Shown here: positions 1 to 8,123 of the stretch, piece after piece | Layout: the number at the start of each line of letters is the position of its first letter | Position numbering within the stretch: position 1 is the stretch's first letter | NCBI GenBank assembly: GCA_910586125.1 | Contig: CAJUHP010000011.1 | Span: 1 to 64,000 of the forward strand | Reading direction: 5' to 3' | Source of the DNA: an uncultured Lachnospiraceae bacterium | Lineage (GTDB): Bacteria; Bacillota; Clostridia; Lachnospirales; Lachnospiraceae | Length of the DNA stretch: 64,000 nt | Translations under genes and position numbers: made by a program | The notes under the pieces: generated by a model | What the model was told of the DNA's origin: nothing | Database searches by the model: none | What the model saw: the letters and a program-made list of their open reading frames with translations, nothing else

Positions 1-747
1 ACCGGGGCGGGCGGCGAGAAAGAGACCCGCAACGATATCGTATTCAAGGTAGAGCTGCCCAGCGCAGGAGAAATGCAGGTAAGTTTAAGCCGAACCGTTA
101 ATTTTGAAATGCAGGGCCATGTACAAAATACAAAACCTGAGTTGAATCGAAGGGCAATCTACTATGCGGCTTCCCTGTTAAGAAACACGGTAACGCGCGG
201 CGATAAAAATTATGATAACATGCACAAAATATATTCGATCTGGCTGTGCAATGACAAGGTAACAATAGAAAGACGAAAAGAGACTGAGAACAGATATATA
301 CATAAAATTAAAATGCACGTAAGTTATGACGATACATCAAGCCAGACAATCTACGACAAAGATTATGATTTTATGGAAGTCGTGCTGGTAGAACTTCCCA
401 GAATGAAGGATACGATATTAAAAGAGGAAGCCGCATTAGTATCGCTTCTATACAGCAACGAAGATGCGATTGACAGAATAGAGGAAATGTTGCCGATCAA
501 GTTAGACAGAGCCAGAAAGGAGATCAGTAAATCTATGAACTGGGAAGAAAGAACGCAGTATTATGTAGATGAAGCCAGGAAAGAAACTGAGATACAGACC
601 AGAAAAAAAACTGAGATACAGACCACTCTTAAATTTCTTGAAATGATGGACGCCGAATCCATCAAGAAGAATTTAGACCGGCTAGGTGAACTCATAGCAG
701 ATACGCAAATAAAGCAATGTTTAGCTGGAAAGGGTATAAAAGTATAA
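1..747 (+). CDS. Rpn family PD-(D/E)XK nuclease, 3' part (5' end outside window)
   Basis: The frame is open from base 1 through the first ATG at 73, so this is the C-terminal part of a longer gene cut by the window edge. Visible features are a DIVFKVEL strand, the NFEMQ strand that supplies the Glu-x-Gln active-site signature, and the ELNRRAIYYAASLLRN helix. Together these are typical of the Rpn (recombination-promoting nuclease/putative transposase) branch of the PD-(D/E)XK superfamily. A charged helical C-terminus follows with an internal repeat of ETEIQT. Known members cut DNA and stimulate RecA-independent recombination in E. coli; many Clostridia carry dozens of copies. The upstream catalytic Asp region is not fully visible, so activity cannot be judged. 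It ends about 200 bp before the promoter of the next operon and seems to be a separate transcription unit. Confidence 0.8.
   Translation, partial: TGAGGEKETRNDIVFKVELPSAGEMQVSLSRTVNFEMQGHVQNTKPELNRRAIYYAASLLRNTVTRGDKNYDNMHKIYSIWLCNDKVTIERRKETENRYIHKIKMHVSYDDTSSQTIYDKDYDFMEVVLVELPRMKDTILKEEAALVSLLYSNEDAIDRIEEMLPIKLDRARKEISKSMNWEERTQYYVDEARKETEIQTRKKTEIQTTLKFLEMMDAESIKKNLDRLGELIADTQIKQCLAGKGIKV
584..624 (+). repeat. 24-bp-period direct repeat inside the Rpn gene
   Basis: The 17-base string AAACTGAGATACAGACC occurs twice (584-600 and 608-624), 24 bases apart. Its period is therefore a whole number of codons, and it encodes the repeated ETEIQT segment. A copy-number change here would lengthen or shorten the charged tail without breaking the frame. 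Confidence 0.85.
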
Positions 748-948
748 GCTAAGACATTGCAAAAGCGAGCAGCCTACTGGATTGCCAGGAAAAACAGTGC
801 TGGAAACCGCAAAATCTTATTTTATAGAAAGAATCGAGACAGGAGCAAATTTGCGAATATTGCAGATTTGCTTCTGTTTGTGTTTTGTATGATAAAAAGA
901 TTAAAAAGCAGAAGCAACAATTTTAATAAAATCTTTTTATTTCTTTCG

Positions 949-977
949 TTGGTTTTTGTCTTATTTTCCTATATAAT
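949..977 (+). promoter_or_regulatory. sigma-A-type promoter for the vWA/MoxR operon
   Basis: TTGGTT at 949-954 and TATAAT at 972-977 are separated by 17 bases. Transcription would start near 984, about 30 bases before the ATG at 1017, which has a GGGAGG ribosome site. No other comparably good promoter is seen before the end of the tightly overlapped gene series at 14171, so this may serve all eight genes. Confidence 0.65.
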
Positions 978-1016
978 AAAGAGTAAGTACCAAAAAACAG
1001 CAGGGAGGAATGTTCT

Positions 1017-3107
1017 ATGATGCGAGCAGGACGCACCATGTCCGAGAGACGCTGCAAAAGAAAAAAAGGGAAAAGGCGGATGATCGCGGCGCTGGCCGTG
1101 TTAATATGTCTGTTTGGTTTGGTGACAGGACAAGCGGAGACGGCATGGGCGGACGAGACGCCGCCTGACCGGGGGCTTTCCGGCCAGGTGAGCCTTCTGC
1201 GTCAGGACGACAACGACTATATCATGCAGGTGACAGTAGAAAACAGAGGAGAAGATTTTTCCGGCACGGTGCAGGTGATCTTCTCCAGCTTTCGCTCGGA
1301 AAACTGTGCCTACAATACGCAGATGGCACTCCCGGCGCAGGGAAAAAAGCAGTTTACCCTCACTGTCACTGACACGGCGGTGGATGTGGCGAAGGGGATA
1401 TGCGTGCTGAACTTTCTGGATGAGAAGGAAAATGTGGTGCAGACGATCTCGCTGAAAAATGTGTTTGGCAATACGAGAGTCGGCATTCCCGTGGGGATTT
1501 TATCCGATCAGTATTCAAATCTGACGTTTATGGACGCCGGCGGAGGCGATTTTGCTCTGTGGGATTTATACCGACCTCTGGAATTGGTTTTGCTGGAGAG
1601 AGAGAATCTGAAGGAATCTCTGGATGGGCTGTTTTTTTTGATTATTGACCGTTTTAACGTCTCCTCTCTGGGGGAGGAGAACATCCGGGCAATCGAGGAC
1701 TGGGTCAGAGGCGGCGGGTGGCTGCTGATTGGAACCGGATCCTATGGAGAACAGACATTATCCGGGTTTGACAAGGATTTTATGGACATTGAGGTGGCGG
1801 GTGTCAGCGAGCCGGGGGAGAAAAATGAGGCGGCTGATAATGCAAAACGGTATCAATACTACTATGATTATACGGCTGCGGGTATTGATCTGACTGCGAT
1901 GGCTGTTGCCTCTCTGGACTATGGCCAGACCTATCCGGAGGAGGGGAGCAATCATCCGGCTGTCTATGTGCAGGCTGGGGAGGGAGTGGTGTCGGTCTTT
2001 CTGTTTTCTTTTGGGGAGGAGGCATTGAAAGATCTGAGCGACTCTGCGATTCAAACAATGTATGAAGAGACGATGTACCGCTCTGGCAGTTACCACTTCT
2101 ACAACGGCAATTCGAGCGACATGTCCTATGCGGGAAGAAAGCTGCTCTCGCTGATTGACAACGATCACACGGATGTAGATTTTATCTGGTTGGAGGTCCT
2201 TATTGGATGCTATGTGGTGTTGATCGGACCGGTTCTGTATCTCATTCTGCGAAGACGCAGAAAGAGCGAGTGGTACTGGATCGGCGTACCGGTTTTGGGA
2301 CTGCTATTTATCGCGGGCGTATACATTTTCGGACAGGGGGCGCAGGTGAGGGAGACGAGAATATATTCGGTCACAGCGCAGCAGTCGGGAAGCAGTCAGG
2401 CAGAGACCTGGTTTATGGGATATCAATCCGGCGTGAAGAGCTGGAAAGTGCGTCTGAACGAACGCTATGCGGCGGCAGGTCCTGGCTGGGATGGCTACAT
2501 CAGCAGAAACGCGAACGCAAACGACTACTTTTATACGATAAGCCGTGACGGCGAGGGGCTTTGGATGGGGATTAAACCCAGGGGAAATTTTGATAACGGC
2601 TATTTCTATGCAAGAGGAACCATGGAGAGCAAGGGTTCTCTCACCGGTGAGAATCTGGAGCTTTCCGGTCTGGACAGGAAAACAAACGCCGTCGTCAGCG
2701 GGACGGTTGTCAACGGGACGAGCTGTGACCTGGCCTATCTGGGGGTCTGCGTCGATTCAGGTATCGCGGTATTTTCCGACGTAAAGGCGGGCGAGGTGCT
2801 TGATCTTTCACAGGCCATGCAGGAAGGCCGGTGCGTCTATCAGAGGTATATGGATTTCTATGACGAGATCCTGTATGATGTGCTTTATTCGGGCTGGGCT
2901 TATTCCTTTGATGATCTGGGCGATATGTCGGCGCTGGTAATCGGTCTGGGGCTGGCTGAGGAGAAAAAACCGTCAGACAGCAATGCCGTTGTCATAGGCG
3001 TGGTAAAAGACTATGACAAGGCGGTTGCTGGCAATTGTGAGGAGGTTTCCTACGGCTGTCTTTATTCCTATGCAGAAGCGGAGGTGGACAATATTGCTGC
3101 AGATTGA
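1017..3107 (+). CDS. secreted/membrane protein with GATase-like domain, first gene of envelope operon
   Basis: This is a 696-residue protein with a basic N-terminus, a hydrophobic signal sequence (about residues 20-42, ending near ADE) and a long exported segment. Residues about 35-145 look like an Ig/CARDB-type beta domain. Residues about 155-340 resemble the class-I glutamine-amidotransferase-like fold (LFFLIIDRF, WVRGGGWLLIGTG) seen in other proteins of vWA/MoxR operons, without an obvious catalytic triad. Two transmembrane helices lie at about 388-409 and 418-437, and a second exported domain of about 250 residues follows. ATG 1017 was chosen for the GGGAGG site just upstream. The last 14 bases overlap the ABC ATPase gene. 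I recognise the architecture but not a named family; a role in assembling or sensing something at the membrane together with the ABC and vWA partners is inference. Confidence 0.7.
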   Translation: MMRAGRTMSERRCKRKKGKRRMIAALAVLICLFGLVTGQAETAWADETPPDRGLSGQVSLLRQDDNDYIMQVTVENRGEDFSGTVQVIFSSFRSENCAYNTQMALPAQGKKQFTLTVTDTAVDVAKGICVLNFLDEKENVVQTISLKNVFGNTRVGIPVGILSDQYSNLTFMDAGGGDFALWDLYRPLELVLLERENLKESLDGLFFLIIDRFNVSSLGEENIRAIEDWVRGGGWLLIGTGSYGEQTLSGFDKDFMDIEVAGVSEPGEKNEAADNAKRYQYYYDYTAAGIDLTAMAVASLDYGQTYPEEGSNHPAVYVQAGEGVVSVFLFSFGEEALKDLSDSAIQTMYEETMYRSGSYHFYNGNSSDMSYAGRKLLSLIDNDHTDVDFIWLEVLIGCYVVLIGPVLYLILRRRRKSEWYWIGVPVLGLLFIAGVYIFGQGAQVRETRIYSVTAQQSGSSQAETWFMGYQSGVKSWKVRLNERYAAAGPGWDGYISRNANANDYFYTISRDGEGLWMGIKPRGNFDNGYFYARGTMESKGSLTGENLELSGLDRKTNAVVSGTVVNGTSCDLAYLGVCVDSGIAVFSDVKAGEVLDLSQAMQEGRCVYQRYMDFYDEILYDVLYSGWAYSFDDLGDMSALVIGLGLAEEKKPSDSNAVVIGVVKDYDKAVAGNCEEVSYGCLYSYAEAEVDNIAAD

Positions 3108-4023
3108 TCATTTGTATAAAAGTTTTGGTGCCTTCCAGGCAGTCAGCGATCTGACGCTTCACATTCCGGAGGGAGAATTGTTTGGATTTGTCGGGCCCAA
3201 CGGCGCCGGCAAGACGACCACGATCTGCATGGTGTGCGGGCTGACGCTGCCAAGCGCCGGCAATATCTCTATCGGCGGTATGGACGCGCTGAAAAACCGC
3301 AAGGAGATCCGCAGGAAGATCGGCTACGTTCCGGATTTTTTCGGCGTCTATGACAACCTGAAAGTAAAAGAATACATGGATTTTTACGGTTCCATGTATC
3401 AGATGAGTTCCAGGGAGATTGCAAAGATTTCCGATGATCTTCTGGATCTGGTTAATCTCTCGGACAAGAAAGAGGTTTTTGTCGATACCCTCTCCCGCGG
3501 GATGAAACAGCGTCTCTGCGTGGCGCGGGCGCTGATCCACAATCCGGCGCTGCTCATTCTGGACGAACCGAACTCCGGCTTGGACCCCAGAGCCAGGGTG
3601 GAGATGAAGGAACTGCTGCTGAATCTGAAGAGCATGGGAAAGACGATTGTGATCAGTTCTCATATTTTATCAGAACTTTCGGAAATGTGCAGCAGCATCG
3701 GGATCATGGACCACGGGCGTCTGGTGGCCTCCGGCCCCATCGACGAGATGATGGAAAGTGTGCTGGGAAGCAGCGAACTGATTATCACAGTGGACGAGGG
3801 CCGGGAGACGGCTCTGCGCATTGTGAAGGAGAGCGCGAAGGCGCGGATGAACTCGGTGGGCGAGCATGAAATCCGGATTTCCCATACGATGACAAAATCA
3901 GAGATCGCAAAGCTGATCGGGACCATGATCGCGCAGGATGTGGTAGTAACCGGTTTTCACAAGCAGGAGGGCAATCTGGAGACGCTGTTTATGCGCGTGA
4001 CGGAGAAGGAGGAGGACGCATGA
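3094..4023 (+). CDS. ABC-2 type transporter ATP-binding protein
   Basis: The protein is 309 residues if translation starts at TTG 3094, which sits 7 bases after a GGAGG-like site (3081-3086). An in-frame ATG at 3070 would add eight residues that do not fit the family. Walker A is GPNGAGKTT (about 34-42), the signature is SRGMKQR, Walker B is LLILDEPNSGLD and the switch histidine is in ISSHIL. About 80 residues after the ATPase core form the accessory domain usual for DrrA/CcmA-like exporter subunits. It overlaps the previous gene by 14 bases and the permease by 4 (ATGA), so the two are probably translationally coupled. The substrate is unknown. The same ABC pair precedes MoxR-type operons in other phyla (for example Gld-type exporters), which suggests export or envelope remodelling. 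Confidence 0.9.
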   Translation: MLQIDHLYKSFGAFQAVSDLTLHIPEGELFGFVGPNGAGKTTTICMVCGLTLPSAGNISIGGMDALKNRKEIRRKIGYVPDFFGVYDNLKVKEYMDFYGSMYQMSSREIAKISDDLLDLVNLSDKKEVFVDTLSRGMKQRLCVARALIHNPALLILDEPNSGLDPRARVEMKELLLNLKSMGKTIVISSHILSELSEMCSSIGIMDHGRLVASGPIDEMMESVLGSSELIITVDEGRETALRIVKESAKARMNSVGEHEIRISHTMTKSEIAKLIGTMIAQDVVVTGFHKQEGNLETLFMRVTEKEEDA

Positions 4024-4955
4024 GACTGAATCCCATCGTAAAAAAGGATATCAAAGTGCAGTCCCGCAGTATGAAAATCTGCTGGGGGGTGTTTTCCTAT
4101 GAGCTGATTCTGGCGCTGGTCTTTTTTCTGGCCATGTCAATGATTCAGCAGCAGAGCCGGTATTCCAATGGCAATATTTTTGCTTCCATGGTGTGGCTGT
4201 ATCCGGTACTGGCTGTGACGCAGCTAGTGATTCTGGGGATTGTGGTTCCGGTGCGGACGGCCTCCGCCATTTCGGGGGAAAAGGAGCGCCAGACATTTGA
4301 TATTATGATGACGACCAGCATGATGCCGTTCTCGGTGATTTCCGGGAAGGTGACGACGGCCATTGTGCAGAGCATGTTTTATGTGGTGGCCAGTATGCCG
4401 GTCATGGCTCTTCCGTTTATCATCGGGGGAATGCCGTGGAGCGCGCTGTTCTGGTTCTTGGCGATTGCGCTTTTGGTGTCGCTCTTCTCGGCCAGCATCG
4501 GGGTTCTGTGTTCGTCTCTCTGCCGCAAAACAATCAGCGCGGTGATTTTGTCTTATGTGTTTTATACGATGTTTTTTGTGGCGACTGTGCTGCCCATTAT
4601 TGTGTTTGCGATTTTCAATATAGATATGGGATATAATACGGCGTCCTCCTACAGCTACGCAGAAAATATATATCTGTTTTTGCTGCTGAACCCCGCCGTA
4701 TATCTTGTTGAGTTTTTTGCTCGTATTATGGTAGGAGAATCTGTGGTAAATGAGATTGCCGCCCTGGGAGGAATGGGGAAGGTAGGCGGCCCGATCCGCC
4801 TGGTGACAACCGGGTATGGATGGCTGATCGTCTCGACCATTCTTCTGTTGGCGGTCTCATTTTTGTTTCTCTGGCTGGCGGCCAGACGGATCGATCCCAT
4901 CCGAAAGAAAGGAAAAAAGCATGGACGAGGGAAAGTATCTAACCGGGCAGATTAA
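4020..4955 (+). CDS. ABC-2 type transporter permease
   Basis: This 311-residue integral membrane protein has about six hydrophobic segments (about residues 24-45, 57-80, 110-135, 141-165, 170-200 and 285-305) and a cytoplasmic N-terminus. The sequence ISGEKERQTFDIMMTTSM, just after the second segment, is the conserved cytoplasmic coupling region of ABC-2 permeases. The ATG overlaps the ATPase stop codon, with a purine-rich site upstream. Its 3' end overlaps the next gene by 35 bases, which is unusually long and also implies coupled translation. It is the membrane partner of the ATPase at 3094-4023. The substrate is not predictable. Confidence 0.88.
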   Translation: MRLNPIVKKDIKVQSRSMKICWGVFSYELILALVFFLAMSMIQQQSRYSNGNIFASMVWLYPVLAVTQLVILGIVVPVRTASAISGEKERQTFDIMMTTSMMPFSVISGKVTTAIVQSMFYVVASMPVMALPFIIGGMPWSALFWFLAIALLVSLFSASIGVLCSSLCRKTISAVILSYVFYTMFFVATVLPIIVFAIFNIDMGYNTASSYSYAENIYLFLLLNPAVYLVEFFARIMVGESVVNEIAALGGMGKVGGPIRLVTTGYGWLIVSTILLLAVSFLFLWLAARRIDPIRKKGKKHGRGKVSNRAD

Positions 4956-6282
4956 AGGCTGGAAAAGGCGGATCAACCTGGCAAAGAGCATAGACTGCAG
5001 TGTGTGCGCGGCGGCAGCGGGCGGTTTTTTGGGGGTGGTTTGCGAAGCTGTCTCACTGCTTGTCCCGTTTTATCATGTGCATCTGGCGGCGGCTGTCTGT
5101 TTTCTGGCGGGAGGTCTTGCCGGAGCGATTTACGCATTTACTAGGCGGATCGGTATGGAGCAGGCCGCCAGGCGTCTGGACTCGTTTGGGTTTAGCGAGA
5201 GGCTGGTTACGGCTTGGGAGCAGATGGACCGGGCGGACCGGTTGGCCGGGCTTCAAAGGCGGGATGCTTTCGAGCATTACAAGCGCAGGCGCGGGGAAAT
5301 CCAGATACCGCTGCTGCCGGATAAGCGGCATATTTTGGCGCTTGCTCTGTCGGTGATAATGGCGGCGGGTGTCGGATGGATGCCTTCCCCCGCACGGCAG
5401 CGGGCGGAGCTTCTGCATGAAGTGCAGGAAAAAGCCAAGGAAGAACAGAAAGCTTTGGAGGAACTGGTGGAGGCGCTCGAAGAAGTGGATGAATTGGGGC
5501 TGCCTGACGAGCAGAGGCAGAAACTCGGAGAGCTTTTGGAGGCGCTCAAACGGTCGCAGGAGGAGCTGGCGCAGGCGGATTCCTGGGAGAGTCTTGATGC
5601 CATTGCAGAGCGGCTGAATTATAAATATAATCAGGCGGCGCAGGAGATGGAACGTCTGGCCGGCTCTCATCCGGAGGAGGCGAGCATTGCCGATGCGAAG
5701 GCGCTGGCAAAGGCGGCGGCGAACCGGGACGGAACACAGACGGCGGCAAACGGCGGCGAAGCAAAGAAAGCAGGAGAGAACGGCGGAAAAGGAGAGCCCG
5801 AAGACGGTCCGGACTCCGGGGAAGATTCCGGAAAAGAAAGCTCTGGAAAAGGGAGCGGTTCCGGAAAAAAAGATGGCTTAGGCGAGGGAGAAGGAAGCGG
5901 CGGCAAAGAAGGAGAAGGAGAGGGAAAGGGGGAAGGACAGGGAAGCGGTGTTGGTGAAGGCGAAGGAAAGGGAGAAGGAGAAGGCATGGGGCAGGGAAAC
6001 GGAGGCGGTCGGGGAACCGGCAGCAGCGACCGGGTTCACGATTATATCAGTATACCAGGGGAACTTTCTGACGACGATGCGCTGACCGGCCAAAAGGAGG
6101 GAGACGCCCATTCGGACTATTACCGCAGGCAGAACGGCTTGGCCTGGGAGGGGGAGCATGTGGATTATCGTTCGGTGGTGGGAGACTACACAGACCGTGC
6201 CTATGAAGGGCTTGCGGGGGGCCGGTACCCGGCGGGTATGGAATCGGTGATTCGGGATTATTTTGAGAGTCTGGCAGATTAA
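4921..6282 (+). CDS. membrane coiled-coil protein with Gly/Glu/Lys low-complexity segment
   Basis: The protein has 453 residues. Two close transmembrane helices (about 28-47 and 50-72) and a third (about 134-152) are followed by a strongly charged helix (about 158-245) that looks like a coiled coil. Residues about 255-375 are low-complexity, dominated by GEGEG/GKG motifs, and a short ordered C-terminus follows (HDYISIPGEL to ESVIRDYFESLAD). That layout, directly before a MoxR ATPase gene, resembles the poorly characterised DUF4175-like or 'helical membrane plus TPR-less' proteins of vWA operons. No family can be named with confidence. ATG 4921 follows an AAAGGA site and overlaps the permease gene by 35 bases. 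The product probably spans the membrane with its disordered region on one side; its role is unknown. Confidence 0.7.
   Translation: MDEGKYLTGQIKGWKRRINLAKSIDCSVCAAAAGGFLGVVCEAVSLLVPFYHVHLAAAVCFLAGGLAGAIYAFTRRIGMEQAARRLDSFGFSERLVTAWEQMDRADRLAGLQRRDAFEHYKRRRGEIQIPLLPDKRHILALALSVIMAAGVGWMPSPARQRAELLHEVQEKAKEEQKALEELVEALEEVDELGLPDEQRQKLGELLEALKRSQEELAQADSWESLDAIAERLNYKYNQAAQEMERLAGSHPEEASIADAKALAKAAANRDGTQTAANGGEAKKAGENGGKGEPEDGPDSGEDSGKESSGKGSGSGKKDGLGEGEGSGGKEGEGEGKGEGQGSGVGEGEGKGEGEGMGQGNGGGRGTGSSDRVHDYISIPGELSDDDALTGQKEGDAHSDYYRRQNGLAWEGEHVDYRSVVGDYTDRAYEGLAGGRYPAGMESVIRDYFESLAD
5880..6005 (+). repeat. GGAGAAGG-type low-complexity coding repeat
   Basis: This purine-rich stretch is made of imperfect GGAGAAGG/GGCGAAGG units encoding Gly-Glu-Gly-Lys repeats inside the membrane coiled-coil gene. 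The units are degenerate rather than exact, so recent slippage is not evident. Confidence 0.75.
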
Positions 6283-6295
6283 AAAGGAGATGACG

Positions 6296-7252
6296 ATGGA
6301 AGAGATCGAGGTTTATCAGAAAAAGCTGCTGGAATGCGAGCAGGAGATCGGCAGGGGAATCATCGGGCAGCGGGAGGTGATCCGCCAGGTCATGCTGGCG
6401 CTGCTTTCCGGCGGAAACGTATTGCTGGAGGGAATGCCGGGGTTAGGCAAGACCATGCTGGTGCGCACGGTCAGTCAGGTGTTTCTGCTCTCCTTTAAAC
6501 GGATCCAGTTTACACCGGATCTGATGCCCAGTGATGTGACAGGAACCAATATCATGGTTCGGGAAGAGGGAAAAAGCAGCTTTCGCTTTGAACGCGGGCC
6601 GGTTTTTGCCAATCTGGTACTGGCTGACGAGATTAACCGGGCCACGCCCAAGACGCAGTCGGCCCTCCTGGAAGCCATGCAGGAACACACGGTCACGGTG
6701 GGCAATGAGAGTCATCGTCTGGAAGAACCGTTTCTGGTTCTTGCAACACAGAATCCCATCGAGCAGGAAGGAACCTATCCGCTGCCGGAGGCGCAGCTAG
6801 ACCGCTTTCTGTTCAAGATCCGGGTCGAATTCCCGGATCGGGAGGAGCTGCGGGCGATTTTGGGACTCACGGAGGGACAGGAGCCGCCGCAGATTCACAG
6901 TCTTTTAAACGGCGAAGAGCTTATACAGGCCAAAAATCTGATTGCGCAGATCCCCATTGCCGGGGCGGTGATGGATTACATCCTGGATCTGGTTATGGCG
7001 ACCCACGAAGAGAACGTCTATATCCGGGAGGGAGCCAGTCCGCGCGGCGCCCAGGCCATGATCCGTGCCGCAAAGGCGCGCGCCTTTTTGGAGGGACGGC
7101 TGAACGTGTCCTTTGAGGACGTGAAGAAGGTGGCATACCCAGCGCTGCGTCACCGGATCCTTCTGAGTTTTGACGCAGTATCCGAGGGGATCAGTGAGGA
7201 CGAGGTGATCCGGCAGATCATCGAGGCAAAGGAAAAGAGTCTCTATGCTTGA
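6296..7252 (+). CDS. MoxR family AAA+ ATPase
   Basis: This is a 318-residue AAA+ ATPase of the MoxR clade. Walker A is GMPGLGKTM (46-54), Walker B includes ADEIN with D111/E112, and the sensor region has ATQNPIEQEGTYPLPEAQLDRF, the clade hallmark. A C-terminal lid (about 230-318) follows. ATG 6296 (MEEIEVY) is preferred over 6290 because the AAAGGAG site at 6283-6289 is then at normal distance. MoxR proteins work as chaperone-like ATPases that, with vWA proteins carrying a MIDAS site, mature or activate target enzymes or envelope complexes. It lies directly before a DUF58 gene and the vWA gene, the canonical order. The start of the DUF58 gene overlaps its end by 8 bases. Confidence 0.95.
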   Translation: MEEIEVYQKKLLECEQEIGRGIIGQREVIRQVMLALLSGGNVLLEGMPGLGKTMLVRTVSQVFLLSFKRIQFTPDLMPSDVTGTNIMVREEGKSSFRFERGPVFANLVLADEINRATPKTQSALLEAMQEHTVTVGNESHRLEEPFLVLATQNPIEQEGTYPLPEAQLDRFLFKIRVEFPDREELRAILGLTEGQEPPQIHSLLNGEELIQAKNLIAQIPIAGAVMDYILDLVMATHEENVYIREGASPRGAQAMIRAAKARAFLEGRLNVSFEDVKKVAYPALRHRILLSFDAVSEGISEDEVIRQIIEAKEKSLYA

Positions 7253-8123
7253 CGCAAAATTTTATGACACCCTGTCCCGGCTGCGGCTTCGGATGTCTCA
7301 CAGGAGCAGCCGCAATCTGTCGGGCAGCCGCAAGTCAGTGAAGAAGGGGATTTCCGCGGAGTTTTCCGATTTTCGGGAGTATATGCCGGGGGACGATCTG
7401 CGCCGCCTGGATTGGAACGTGTTTGCCAGGCTGGATCGCCCCTATATTCGGGAATACATGGAAGAAAAGGAGGCCGTAGTTTCGGTTCTTGTGGATACCA
7501 GTGCATCCATGGATTTCGGGGCAAAGAATAAGGCAGAGCTGGCAAAGGATCTGGCGGCTGTGACCGGCTTTCTGGCGCTTGCCAACATGGACCGGCTCCG
7601 CCTTTACGATATGAGAGACATGGGGCGGGCGCTCTCGGTGGGCGGAGGAAAAAACGGGTTTCCCAAGGTGCTTTCCTGGCTGGAGAATCTGGTTTTTTCC
7701 GGCGAGTCGGACGTGTTTTCGGCGGTGCGGAAAATGCCCGCCGCCGGATCGGGAGCGACGGTGGTAATCAGCGATTTTCTGCACCGGGATATGCTAAACG
7801 AGGATGGGAAGCAGTATGAGAAGTTTTTACAGTATCTGAATTACCGCCGTCAAAGACCGGTTATTCTTCACACGCTGGCTGGAGAAGAGCTTTGCACCGC
7901 ACTGGACGGAACCTTTCGTCTGATCGATGCGGAGACACAGGACGAGCTGCGTCTGACCGTGGACAGCACGGCGGCAAGTTGGTATGAGACAAAGTGCCGA
8001 CGGATGATCGAGCGGATGAAAAAAGGCTGCCGCGGCGCAGGCGGCTCGTATGTGCTGTGCAGTACTGAGAGAGATAGAAATCAGCTTGTGTTTCAGGATT
8101 TAAGGGAGATCTATGACAGTTGA
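7245..8123 (+). CDS. DUF58 domain protein (vWA-like, MoxR partner)
   Basis: This 292-residue protein has the DUF58 signature FREYMPGDDLRRLDWNVFAR (about 43-62), followed by YIREYMEEKEAVVSVLVDTSASMDFG. The DTSAS segment is the metal-ion-dependent adhesion motif of the embedded vWA fold. No transmembrane segment is apparent, so it is likely cytoplasmic or peripheral. DUF58 proteins almost always sit next to MoxR and are thought to be its adaptor or substrate. The gene overlaps moxR by 8 bases and the triple-vWA gene by 11, so stoichiometric, coupled production is likely. Confidence 0.93.
   Translation: MLDAKFYDTLSRLRLRMSHRSSRNLSGSRKSVKKGISAEFSDFREYMPGDDLRRLDWNVFARLDRPYIREYMEEKEAVVSVLVDTSASMDFGAKNKAELAKDLAAVTGFLALANMDRLRLYDMRDMGRALSVGGGKNGFPKVLSWLENLVFSGESDVFSAVRKMPAAGSGATVVISDFLHRDMLNEDGKQYEKFLQYLNYRRQRPVILHTLAGEELCTALDGTFRLIDAETQDELRLTVDSTAASWYETKCRRMIERMKKGCRGAGGSYVLCSTERDRNQLVFQDLREIYDS

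Noticed and set aside
757..1020. An 87-codon frame between the Rpn gene and the vWA operon
   Set aside because: TTG start, no ribosome site, composition of AT-rich spacer, and the promoter at 949-977 lies inside it.
3013..3093. N-terminal extension of the ABC ATPase to 3013
   Set aside because: The family begins at LLQIDHLYKSFG; a TTG at 3094 has the ribosome site, and the extra part overlaps the coding end of the previous gene.
5667..6159. Pro/Ser-rich minus-strand frames over the Gly/Glu-rich segment
   Set aside because: They are the antisense of the GEGEG repeat and have no start signals.
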